Below are positions 49,354-56,922 of a stretch of 64,000 nucleotides of DNA, piece after piece; positions within the stretch are counted from its first letter, which is position 1; every line of letters starts with the position of its first letter. Position numbers and translations under genes: made by a program. Origin of the DNA: JANNNF01 sp040385825 (GTDB taxonomy: Bacteria > Pseudomonadota > Alphaproteobacteria > Rhodobacterales > Rhodobacteraceae); assembly GCA_040385825.1 (NCBI GenBank), contig JAZKGQ010000018.1:75546-139545 (forward strand). The letters are read 5' to 3'. Below the pieces are notes generated by a model. It was given only the letters and a program-made list of their open reading frames with translations, was not told the DNA's origin and searched no databases.

Positions 49354-50424
49354 TCAATCCAGACAGGCCAGAACCCGAGCTATATCAACGCGGTAGGCAT
49401 AGTGATAGCGGCCCAGAACCCGCCGTGGCAGTTGTGCCAGACGGGTGGAAAGGGGCGTCTCATGGCGCGACAGCGGCGCTTGCGCCGGGATCACCCGGTG
49501 CGAAATGCCGCCCTGTGCGGCGGCAAGGGTCAGCCACATCTCGACCACCGTGGCGGGGCGGATTTCCACAAGACCCGCCCCGCGCGGCAGGAAACACAGG
49601 TTGGCCAGCGCCGCCCCGCTGGCCCCGATCACCAGCCGCGCGCGGCGCATGGCGGCGATCTGGTCTGCGGCAGTCAGGCGTTCGGGGTGCAGGATTTTGA
49701 CCCCGCGCGCCACCAGGGCGCGTTGCAGGGCGGGTTCGTTCACCAGAATGCGCCCGGTATAGCCCTGACGTGACAGGTAGACCACATCGCCATCGGGCCT
49801 CGCCTCGCCCCGGTCGGGCACCATCCGCGCGATCAGCGCCTGCAACAGCGCGCCGTTGCGTTGCAGATAATGGCCAAGGGTGGTCAGATAGATCACCTCG
49901 TCAAAAGCAATCGCCTGATCGGCGCAGGGCGGCAGCGGGGCCTTTATCCCTGCCGCGCGGATCAACCCGGTTTGCCACGAGGTCAGGGCGGGGGTGACGG
50001 GGGGAAACGCAGTCAGCAGGCCGGACTGGTCCAGTGCCGCAAGGCCGGTCAGGCTGTCCATCAGGAAATGGCCATAGTTGCGCGCCGACCCGCCGCTGAC
50101 CCAGACCGCCCCGCGCGCAACCCGGCGGACGGGGGCACGGCGCAGGGCCGCGTGGGCTGCGGCAAGATCGGGCACCTGCTGGGCCGGGGCATCAGGGATG
50201 CTGCCGTCCTGCAACGCGATCAGCCCGCTGCGCGGCGACCACAGCGCCTTGCGCAGATGCACCAGCCGCACGTCGCCCGTGGCCAGACCCGCCACAAAAC
50301 CGGGCGGCTCGATCCGGTCCCACCCGCCCGTGGCTGGCCCGGTGCCCAAGGACAGCAGGGTGGCGATCAGGCCGGGAGTGTGGGGCAGAAGGGCAGTCTC
50401 GTCGACCGGGGGTGGTGCGGTCAC
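49354..50424 (-). CDS. GT61-family glycosyltransferase
   Basis: A 356-residue glycosyltransferase 61 (DUF563) protein. Motifs are SGGSARNYGHFLMDSLTGLA (about 108-127), the nucleotide-site VYLSRQGYTGRILVNE and the C-terminal VIGASGAALANLCFLPRGA. GT61 enzymes transfer xylose, GlcNAc or related sugars. The start codon is GTG at 50424, overlapping the stop of the DUF599 gene (GTGA), so translation is coupled. Acceptor unknown. Confidence 0.85.
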   Translation of the reverse strand: MTAPPPVDETALLPHTPGLIATLLSLGTGPATGGWDRIEPPGFVAGLATGDVRLVHLRKALWSPRSGLIALQDGSIPDAPAQQVPDLAAAHAALRRAPVRRVARGAVWVSGGSARNYGHFLMDSLTGLAALDQSGLLTAFPPVTPALTSWQTGLIRAAGIKAPLPPCADQAIAFDEVIYLTTLGHYLQRNGALLQALIARMVPDRGEARPDGDVVYLSRQGYTGRILVNEPALQRALVARGVKILHPERLTAADQIAAMRRARLVIGASGAALANLCFLPRGAGLVEIRPATVVEMWLTLAAAQGGISHRVIPAQAPLSRHETPLSTRLAQLPRRVLGRYHYAYRVDIARVLACLD

Positions 50425-51125
50425 TCAATCGCTCCGGGGGCTTGCAGCATCACCTGGCGTGATTGCGAGGCGAACTCGCGCCGCAGCAGCACGAAAGAGG
50501 TAAGAAGCGCCCCGATGATCAGCGCCCCTGGGCCGATCATCCAGCCAAGCGCGCCAAGGGCAAAGTAAATCGCCCGCAGACCCCGGTTGAAGCTTTTGGC
50601 GGCGGTGATGTTGATTTCGGCGGCCTGGCCTGCGCGGTGCAGGGCGGTGGGATGGGCGGAATCGTTCGGCACCGCCGCCATCAGGATCGAACAATAGCCA
50701 AACAGCCGGTGCGCCCAGATGAACTTCAGCAGCGCATTGGCCAGAAACGCGACCACCAGAATGACCTTCACCTCGACCCGCAGACTGCCCGACGCCAGCG
50801 TCAGATCATTCGCCAGCCCTTCGACCAGCGCCGCATTGCCGATCAGCGCCACGCCGCCCCCTATGGCGATCATGCAGGCCGACGCAAAGAATGCCGTGCC
50901 CTGGCGCAGGCTGTCGATCACGGTGGCATCGAAAATCCGGGGTTGGCGGGTGACGAATTGCACCATCCAGTCGCGCCGGTACGCCTTCATCAGGGTGGAC
51001 ACTGACGGATGCCGGGCGGGCGGGTGTTCGATGACCCAGCCCGTCACCACCCAAAGCCCGAGGATCAGCGCAAGCGCCGTGATGTCAAGCGATGTGATGG
51101 TGCCGATCTGGGTCAGAAATTCCAT
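50421..51125 (-). CDS. DUF599 membrane protein
   Basis: A 234-residue protein with about four transmembrane helices (ITALALILGLWVVTGWVI, ASACMIAIGGGVALIGNAAL, VEVKVILVVAFLANALLKF and GALGWMIGPGALIIGALLTSF). It matches DUF599, unknown function, common in Rhodobacterales. The basic segment around KAYRRDWMVQFVTRQPR is conserved in the family. It is the first gene of a two-gene operon with the GT61 glycosyltransferase. Confidence 0.85.
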   Translation of the reverse strand: MEFLTQIGTITSLDITALALILGLWVVTGWVIEHPPARHPSVSTLMKAYRRDWMVQFVTRQPRIFDATVIDSLRQGTAFFASACMIAIGGGVALIGNAALVEGLANDLTLASGSLRVEVKVILVVAFLANALLKFIWAHRLFGYCSILMAAVPNDSAHPTALHRAGQAAEINITAAKSFNRGLRAIYFALGALGWMIGPGALIIGALLTSFVLLRREFASQSRQVMLQAPGAIE

Positions 51126-51259
51126 GGCCGCAGTCTAGGGGGCTTTTGAACCGGGCTGAATCGAAAATCGCAGGCCAAACCGGGATTTCTGCGTGGCCGG
51201 GGCAGAAAGGGGCGGGCGGGGGGCGGGTGGGGGCGATGCTGGCTTGCGCTGCGGGCTTG

Positions 51260-51282
51260 ATTGGTTATATTATTTTACCAAT
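51260..51282. promoter_or_regulatory. Operator-like palindrome upstream of glcD
   Basis: ATTGGT (51260-51265) and ACCAAT (51277-51282) are inverted with an AT-rich 11-nt spacer. TTGGT/ACCAA half-sites are typical of FCD-type GntR regulators such as PdhR, LldR and GlcC, though the E. coli spacer is shorter. The centre (TATATTATT) also looks like a -10 region, so a repressor here would cover the promoter. 18 bp upstream of the glcD start. Confidence 0.55.
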
Positions 51283-51300
51283 AGCCAGAAAGGGCGCGCC

Positions 51301-52734
51301 ATGGACATGCCGACCCCCGATCCCGCCATCCTGTCACGCAAGGCGGCCATCGTGGCCCGGTTGCGGGCCGTGCTGCCCGCCGATGCGGTGATCTGGGACG
51401 CGGCCGAACTGCGGGTCTATGAATGCGACGCGCTGACCGCCTATCGCTGCCCGCCGCTGGCCGCCGTGCTGCCGCGCACGACCGAGGAAGTGTCTGCCGT
51501 GCTGCGGCTGTGCCACGCGGAAGGCGTGCCGGTGGTGCCGCGCGGGTCGGGCACCAGTCTGGCCGGCGGGGCCTTGCCGACGGCGGATTGCGTGATTCTG
51601 GGGGTGGCCCGGATGAACGCGGTGATCGAGACGGATTATGACAACCGGTTCATCCGCGTCCAGTCGGGCCGCACCAACCTGAGCGTGACCGGGGCAGTCG
51701 AGGCCGACGGGTTTTTCTATGCACCCGACCCGTCCAGCCAGCTTGCCTGTGCGATTGCGGGCAACATCGCGATGAACTCGGGCGGGGCGCATTGCCTGAA
51801 ATACGGGGTGACCACCAACAATCTGCTGGGGGTGACGCTGGTGCAGATGGATGGCACCGTGGTCCAGGTTGGCGGTCCGTATATGGACGCCATGGGGATC
51901 GACCTTCTGGGGGTGATCTGCGGGTCGGAAGGGCAGTTGGGCGTGGTGACAGAGGCGACCCTGCGCATCTTGCCGAAGCCCGAAGGCGCGCGTCCGGTGC
52001 TGATGGCGTTCGATGCCAACGAGGTGGCGGGCGAATGCGTGTCGGACATCATCAAGGCGGGCATCCTGCCCGTCGCGATCGAATTCATGGACCGTCCCTG
52101 CATCGAGGCCTGCGAGGCCTTTGCCAAGGCGGGTTATCCGATCTGCGAGGCCTTGCTGATCGTAGAGGTCGAAGGCAGCCCGGCCGAGATTGACGAACAA
52201 CTGGCGCGCATCCTGGAGATCGCCCGCCGCCACAACCCGGTGGAACTGCGCGAGGCGGCGGACGAGGATCAGGCCCGGCGCATCTGGCTGGGCCGCAAAT
52301 CGGCCTTTGGCGCGATGGGGCAGATCAACGATTACATGTGTCTGGACGGCACGATTCCGGTGTCGTCCTTGCCCTACGTCCTGCGCCGGATCGGCGAGAT
52401 GAGCCGGGCTGTGGGCCTTGATGTCGCCAATGTGTTTCATGCCGGGGATGGCAACATGCACCCGCTGATCCTGTTCGATGCCAACAAGCCCGGCGATCTG
52501 GAACGCTGCGAGAGTTTGGGCGCCGATATTCTGCGGCTTTGCGTCGAGGTCGGCGGCTGTCTGACCGGCGAGCATGGCGTGGGCATCGAAAAGCGCGATC
52601 TGATGGCAGTGCAGTTTACCGCTGCCGATATGGAGGCACAGTTGAGGGTCAAGGATGTGTTTGATCCGAAATGGCTGCTGAACCCGGCCAAGGTGTTTCC
52701 GTTGGGCGTGACCGCCGGGCGGCGCGCTGCTTGA
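51301..52734 (+). CDS. glcD: Glycolate oxidase subunit GlcD (FAD-linked)
   Basis: A 477-residue FAD-linked oxidase that turns glycolate into glyoxylate, the first step of glycolate use. The FAD site includes VPVVPRGSGTSLAGGALPT (about 78-96) and the APDPSSQLACAIAGNIAMN segment. The C-terminal FAD_oxidase_C motif is VFHAGDGNMHPLI, followed by GGCLTGEHGVGIEKR. GlcE and GlcF follow on the same strand. The ATG at 51301 (MDMPTPDPAILSR) is used; 36 upstream codons overlap the operator-like palindrome and are rejected. Confidence 0.95.
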   Translation: MDMPTPDPAILSRKAAIVARLRAVLPADAVIWDAAELRVYECDALTAYRCPPLAAVLPRTTEEVSAVLRLCHAEGVPVVPRGSGTSLAGGALPTADCVILGVARMNAVIETDYDNRFIRVQSGRTNLSVTGAVEADGFFYAPDPSSQLACAIAGNIAMNSGGAHCLKYGVTTNNLLGVTLVQMDGTVVQVGGPYMDAMGIDLLGVICGSEGQLGVVTEATLRILPKPEGARPVLMAFDANEVAGECVSDIIKAGILPVAIEFMDRPCIEACEAFAKAGYPICEALLIVEVEGSPAEIDEQLARILEIARRHNPVELREAADEDQARRIWLGRKSAFGAMGQINDYMCLDGTIPVSSLPYVLRRIGEMSRAVGLDVANVFHAGDGNMHPLILFDANKPGDLERCESLGADILRLCVEVGGCLTGEHGVGIEKRDLMAVQFTAADMEAQLRVKDVFDPKWLLNPAKVFPLGVTAGRRAA

Positions 52735-52739
52735 AACCG

Positions 52740-52794
52740 CCGGGGGACTTTGCGTCCCCCGGACCCCCTGCAGGATATTTATGAACAGATGATG
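52740..52794. repeat. glcD-glcE hairpin plus gene-end GGGATATTT-type element, copy 3
   Basis: CCGGGGGAC (52740-52748) pairs with GTCCCCCGG (52754-52762). It is followed by ACCCCCTGCAGGATATTT and ACAGATGATG, the same layout as the element at 56854-56905. There is no T-run after the hairpin. The frame through it (DIYEQMM) mirrors the tails this repeat gives other proteins, which shows that the upstream part of the glcE ORF is repeat, not gene. Confidence 0.7.
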
Positions 52795-52803
52795 GGTGGG
52801 GCG

Positions 52804-53925
52804 ATGCGGCCTGTGGATGAGGCGGAACTGGCAGAAGCGGTGCGGGGGGCGAACGGGCCGTTGCGTATTGTCGGGGGGGGCACGCGGGGGATCGGGCGTC
52901 TTGGGGTGGCCGAGGTTCTGGACGTGTCGGGCCTGTCGGGGATCACGCTCTATGAACCCGGTGCGCTGACACTGGTGGCCGGGGCGGGTACGCCTGTGGC
53001 CGAGGTCGAGGCCGTGCTGGCGGCGGAACGGCAGCGGCTGGCCTTCGAGGTGCCGGATTTGCGGCGGCTGTTGGGGCGGTCTGGGGCATCGACCCTGGGC
53101 GGGGTGGTGGCGGCGAATGCCTCTGGCCCGCGCCGGGTGCAGGTGGGCGCGTGCCGCGATGCGTTGCTGGGCGTGCGGTTCGTCGATGGGGCGGGCGTGG
53201 TGGTCAAGAACGGCGGGCGGGTGATGAAGAATGTCACCGGCTATGATCTGGTCAAGCTGATGGCGGGGTCGCAGGGCACGCTTGGCGTGCTGACCGAGGT
53301 TGCCTTCAAGGTGCAGGCGGTGCCCGAGGCCGAGGCGACGCTGGTGTCGGGACCGGTGGGTGCCGCGGCGGCGGTGGCGGCGATGGCGGTGGCGCTGACC
53401 TCGCCCTTCGATGTGTCGGGGGCGGCCTGGGACGGGCGGGTGCTGGTGCGGGTGGAAGGAATGGCGGGGTCGGTGGCCTACCGCGCCGCAGAACTGGCCA
53501 AACGGTTGCCGGGGTTTGCGGCGGTGACGGGGGCGGACAGTGCGGCGCTGTGGGCCGGGGTGCGGGATGTGACGGCATTCGCGGGCGGGATCGGGGCTGT
53601 CTGGCGCGTGGCAGCAAAGCCGTCGGATGCGCCCGCGGTGCTGGCGGCGCTGCAAGACATGCCGCACCGGGCGGTGATGGATTGGGGCGGCGGGTTGATC
53701 TGGCTGCTGGTTGAAGGCGACGGGGGGGCAGAGGTTTTGCGGAGTGCTGTGACGCGGTTGGGCGGCCATGCGACGTTGATCCGGGGCGATCTGGAGTGCC
53801 CGGTGTTTCACCCCGAACCGGGGCCGGTGGCGGCCCTGACCGCCGGGTTGCGGGCAACGTTTGATCCGCGCGGCATATTCAATCCGGGCATGTTTGGTCC
53901 GGGCATGTTTGGCAAGGTGGCCTGA
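52804..53925 (+). CDS. glcE: Glycolate oxidase FAD-binding subunit GlcE
   Basis: A 373-residue FAD-binding subunit of glycolate oxidase. The FAD motif is PLRIVGGGTRGIGR (about 18-31), followed by GGVVAANASGPRRVQ and FVDGAGVVVKNGGRVMKNVTGYD. The start MRPVDEAELAEAV at 52804 is chosen; two ATGs at 52789 and 52792 are alternatives within the repeat. The stop overlaps the glcF start (TGATG at 53923-53927), so E and F are coupled. Confidence 0.92.
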   Translation: MRPVDEAELAEAVRGANGPLRIVGGGTRGIGRLGVAEVLDVSGLSGITLYEPGALTLVAGAGTPVAEVEAVLAAERQRLAFEVPDLRRLLGRSGASTLGGVVAANASGPRRVQVGACRDALLGVRFVDGAGVVVKNGGRVMKNVTGYDLVKLMAGSQGTLGVLTEVAFKVQAVPEAEATLVSGPVGAAAAVAAMAVALTSPFDVSGAAWDGRVLVRVEGMAGSVAYRAAELAKRLPGFAAVTGADSAALWAGVRDVTAFAGGIGAVWRVAAKPSDAPAVLAALQDMPHRAVMDWGGGLIWLLVEGDGGAEVLRSAVTRLGGHATLIRGDLECPVFHPEPGPVAALTAGLRATFDPRGIFNPGMFGPGMFGKVA

Positions 53926-55226
53926 TGCAGACCCATTTCACGCCTGAACAGTTGCAGGTGCCCGCCCTTGCGCGCGCGAATGACATCCTGCGGTCCTGTG
54001 TCCATTGCGGGTTCTGCACCGCCACCTGCCCGACCTATCAGGTGTTGGGGGATGAACTGGACAGCCCGAGGGGGCGGATCTACCTGATCAAGGACATGCT
54101 GGAGCAGGGCCGCCCTGCCGATGCGCAGACGGTCAAGCATGTGGATCGCTGCCTGTCCTGCCTTGCCTGCATGACAACCTGCCCTTCGGGTGTGCATTAC
54201 ATGCATCTGGTGGACCATGCGCGGGACCATATCGAGAAAACCTACAAGCGTCCGTTGGTGGACCGGATGCTGCGGGCGGTTCTGGCGCGGGTGATCCCGT
54301 ACCCCAGGCGGTTCCGGCTGGCGCTTTTGGGCGCCAAGATCGCGCGGCCCTTTGCGTTTCTGCTGCCCGACGCCCGGTTGCGGGCGATGCTGGCGATGGC
54401 GCCCAGGGTGATTCCGCCAGTGTCGCGCAACGATGACCCGCAGGTGTTCCGGGCGGAAGGCGCGCCCCGGATGCGGGTGGCCCTGATGACCGGCTGCGCG
54501 CAAAAGGCGCTGAACACCGATATCAACGATGCGACCATCCGCCTGCTGACCCGGTTGGGGGCAGAGGTGGTGGTGGCCAAGGGGCAGGGCTGCTGCGGGG
54601 CGCTGACGCATCACATGGGCAAGGCGGACCTCGCGCATCGGTCGGCGGCGGCGAATATCGCAGCCTTCATGGCGGAAAAGGCCGTAGGGGGGCTGGACGG
54701 GGTGGTGATCAACACCAGCGGCTGCGGCACCACGGTCAAGGATTACGGCCATATGTTTCGCGGCGATGCCATCGCGGCGGATGCTGCCACGGTCGCCGGG
54801 ATGGCGATGGATGTCAGCGAAGTGCTGGTGAAACTGGGCCTGCCCGAGGGCGCGCCCAAGGGGCTGCGCGTGGCCTATCATGCGGCGTGCAGTTTGCAGC
54901 ACGGCCAGCAGATCAAGACCGCGCCCAAGGATTTGCTGAAACGGGCGGGATTTACCGTGGTGGAACCCGCCGACAGCCATCTGTGCTGCGGGTCTGCGGG
55001 GACGTACAACCTGCTGCAACCCGAGATCAGCGCCCAGTTGAAGGCGCGCAAGGTGCAGACGCTGGAGGCCAGGCACCCCGATATTATCGCGGCGGGCAAC
55101 ATCGGCTGCATGATGCAGATAGGCTCGGGCACCGGAATTCCGGTGGTGCATACGGTGGAACTGCTGGACTGGGCGACGGGTGGGCCGAAACCACGCGGTC
55201 TGGGTGATCTGTCGCAGCCGGGGTGA
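53925..55226 (+). CDS. glcF: Glycolate oxidase iron-sulfur subunit GlcF
   Basis: A 433-residue iron-sulfur protein that passes electrons from GlcDE toward the quinone pool. Two [4Fe-4S] ligand sets are visible: SCVHCGFCTATCPTYQ (about 26-41) and RCLSCLACMTTCPSGVHYMH (about 76-95). The C-terminal half has two CCG domains, with CCGALTHHMGK and CCGSAGTYNLLQP. This set is complete for GlcF. It is the last gene of the operon. Confidence 0.94.
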   Translation: MQTHFTPEQLQVPALARANDILRSCVHCGFCTATCPTYQVLGDELDSPRGRIYLIKDMLEQGRPADAQTVKHVDRCLSCLACMTTCPSGVHYMHLVDHARDHIEKTYKRPLVDRMLRAVLARVIPYPRRFRLALLGAKIARPFAFLLPDARLRAMLAMAPRVIPPVSRNDDPQVFRAEGAPRMRVALMTGCAQKALNTDINDATIRLLTRLGAEVVVAKGQGCCGALTHHMGKADLAHRSAAANIAAFMAEKAVGGLDGVVINTSGCGTTVKDYGHMFRGDAIAADAATVAGMAMDVSEVLVKLGLPEGAPKGLRVAYHAACSLQHGQQIKTAPKDLLKRAGFTVVEPADSHLCCGSAGTYNLLQPEISAQLKARKVQTLEARHPDIIAAGNIGCMMQIGSGTGIPVVHTVELLDWATGGPKPRGLGDLSQPG

Positions 55227-55327
55227 AACAGCAATTGCCACAACTCTGCCCAGGTTGCACAGTAGCGCCAAGGTCAGCGGGACAGAGCGTTCCATCGCGA
55301 CAATGACCGGGGCGAGGGCGGAAACGA

Positions 55328-56152
55328 ATGCGGCGTATTGTACTTCTGGTGTGTCTTCTGGCGTTTGGCCTGCCGCTGGCCGCGCAGCAGATGACGCCGG
55401 ACCGCGGGTTGGTCAGCCTTGAAACCGCCGATGCGTCGCGCGGGTGGGAAGGGGTTGGCAAACTGCTGCTGGGCAAGCGGGGGTTTTGCACCGGCACACT
55501 GATCGCGCCGCAGGTGGTGCTGACAGCTGCGCATTGCCTGTTTGACAAGGAAACCGGCGCGCGGATCGCCACGTCCGAGATGCAGTTTCTGGCCGGGTGG
55601 CGCAATGGCCGGGCGGCGGCCTATCGCGGCGTGCGCCGGGCGCTGGCGCATCCGGAATATGTCTACAGCGGCCGCGACAAGCTGGACCGGGTGGGCTTTG
55701 ATCTGGCGCTGGTGGAACTGGATCAGCCGATCCGCCTGCCCTCGCTGAGCCCGTTTGAAACCGGTGTGGCCCCGGTGCAGGGCGACCGGGTCGGCGTGGT
55801 GTCCTATGCGCAGGACCGGTCCGAAGCCCCGTCGATGCAAGAGCTGTGCGAAGTGCTGGGCACCCGGCCCGATGTGCTGGTGCTGTCGTGCAGCGTGGAT
55901 TTCGGGTCGTCGGGGTCGCCGGTGTTTTCGATGCGGGGGGGCGTGGCGCGGGTGATTTCGGTGGTGTCGGCCAAGGCCGAGGTCGAGGGGCGCAAGGTGG
56001 CGCTGGCCGCGCCGCTGGAAGGTCCGCTGGCCGAATTGCAGGCGGCCCTTGCGCGGGACGGCACCGCCCGCGTGGGCGCGCAGGGGGTCAAGCTGCTGGC
56101 AGGGGGCGGCGCAGGCGGCGGGGCGGGCGGGGCGAAATTCGTGAAACCCTGA
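55328..56152 (+). CDS. Secreted trypsin-like serine protease
   Basis: A 274-residue exported protease. The signal peptide is MRRIVLLVCLLAFGLPLAAQ. The chymotrypsin-fold triad is His69 (VVLTAAHC), Asp125 (GFDLALVEL) and Ser195 (FGSSGSPVF); the usual Asp before the nucleophile is Ser, as in V8/glutamyl-endopeptidase-like enzymes. The C-terminus is a Gly/Ala-rich tail (GGGAGGGAGGAKFVKP) of unknown role. Upstream is GGGCGAGGGCGG near the ATG. The target is unknown; a periplasmic role is expected. Confidence 0.87.
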   Translation: MRRIVLLVCLLAFGLPLAAQQMTPDRGLVSLETADASRGWEGVGKLLLGKRGFCTGTLIAPQVVLTAAHCLFDKETGARIATSEMQFLAGWRNGRAAAYRGVRRALAHPEYVYSGRDKLDRVGFDLALVELDQPIRLPSLSPFETGVAPVQGDRVGVVSYAQDRSEAPSMQELCEVLGTRPDVLVLSCSVDFGSSGSPVFSMRGGVARVISVVSAKAEVEGRKVALAAPLEGPLAELQAALARDGTARVGAQGVKLLAGGGAGGGAGGAKFVKP

Positions 56153-56178
56153 CTGGGGGCGGGGTCTGGCGGCGGGGT

Positions 56179-56207
56179 CTTGAAACGCGGGGCGGGGTCG
56201 CCCATCT
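56179..56207 (+). promoter_or_regulatory. Heat-shock (sigma-32/RpoH type) promoter of hsp20
   Basis: CTTGAAA (56179-56185) and CCCATCT (56201-56207) with 15 bp between. This closely fits the sigma-32 pattern CTTGAAA and CCCATNT. The predicted start at about 56213 gives an 86-nt leader. Confidence 0.7.
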
Positions 56208-56245
56208 GAGGGGTATCGGGGTGCCATGACGGGCCTCGGAAACCA

Positions 56246-56301
56246 GCCTTGCCCCTGTCGGGGAAGGCCCCCACGCATCGCTTGCAAAAGGATGACCCAT
56301 G
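56246..56301 (+). promoter_or_regulatory. ROSE-type RNA thermometer in the hsp20 leader
   Basis: The last hairpin pairs C76-C79 and C81-T83 (add 56200) with A88-G94, leaving G80 bulged and a GCAA loop. It contains the anti-Shine-Dalgarno motif UCGCU (56278-56282), the UYGCU signature of ROSE elements, paired to AAGGA (56288-56292). The ribosome-binding site is thus closed at low temperature. A second hairpin, GCCTT-CCCC with GGGG-AAGGC (56246-56268), lies upstream, as in ROSE leaders. Confidence 0.72.
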
Positions 56302-56775
56302 CGTAATTTTGATCTTGCCCCGCTGTACCGTGCCACTGTCGGCTTTGACCGCATCGCCGATCTGATGGACCGCGCGCTGACCGCCGATGTGGCACAGCCG
56401 ACCTACCCCCCCTACAACATCGAGAAGACCGCCGAGAATGCCTATCGCATTTCCGTGGCCGTCGCGGGCTTTGGCCCCGAGGATCTGTCGGTCGAAGTGA
56501 AGGAAGCCACGCTGGTCGTGTCGGCCCGCAAGGCCGGTGACGAAACCCCGCGCAGCTATCTGCACCGCGGCATTGCCACCCGCGCCTTTGACCGGCGTTT
56601 TGCACTGGCCGATCATGTGCGTGTCTTGGGGGCCGAACATGCCCACGGGATGCTGCACATCGACCTTGTGCGCGAAACCCCCGAGGCGCTGAAGCCCCGC
56701 CGGATCGAGATTGCCGTCGGGACCAAGACCGATGGCGCGATTGAGGGCAAGGCGGTTGAGACGCTGACGGCCTGA
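56299..56775 (+). CDS. Small heat-shock protein (Hsp20/alpha-crystallin)
   Basis: A 158-residue sHsp, an ATP-independent holdase that keeps unfolded proteins soluble. The N-terminal region RNFDLAPLYRATVGFDRI is typical of the IbpA-like branch. The alpha-crystallin domain runs about residues 38-135, with YNIEKTAENAYRISVAVAGF and GIATRAFDRRFALADHV. The C-terminal conserved I-x-I motif is RRIEIAVG. A sigma-32 type promoter and a ROSE thermometer control it. A terminator follows at 56794. Confidence 0.93.
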   Translation: MRNFDLAPLYRATVGFDRIADLMDRALTADVAQPTYPPYNIEKTAENAYRISVAVAGFGPEDLSVEVKEATLVVSARKAGDETPRSYLHRGIATRAFDRRFALADHVRVLGAEHAHGMLHIDLVRETPEALKPRRIEIAVGTKTDGAIEGKAVETLTA

Positions 56776-56793
56776 TCTGATGGTACAAGAAGG

Positions 56794-56824
56794 GGCGCGC
56801 CAGAGAGGTCTGGCGCGCCTTTTT
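56794..56824 (+). terminator. Rho-independent terminator after hsp20
   Basis: GGCGCGCCAGA (56794-56804) pairs with TCTGGCGCGCC (56809-56819), loop GAGG, followed by TTTTT. Confidence 0.88.
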
Positions 56825-56853
56825 CATGTCTGCGCTTTGGGGCTGCTGGCGGA

Positions 56854-56905
56854 GTGGGGGTTTCACACCCCCACCCCCCCGTGGGATATTTTTGCACAGA
56901 GGATG
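56854..56905. repeat. Gene-end GGGATATTT element with hairpin, copy 4
   Basis: GTGGGGG (56854-56860) pairs with CCCCCAC (56868-56874), then CCCCCCGTGGGATATTTTTG and ACAGAGGATG. Same layout as the glcD-glcE element. It lies between the hsp20 terminator and the end of the convergent vWA gene. Confidence 0.6.
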
Positions 56906-56922
56906 CAAGTTTTAGATAAGTT

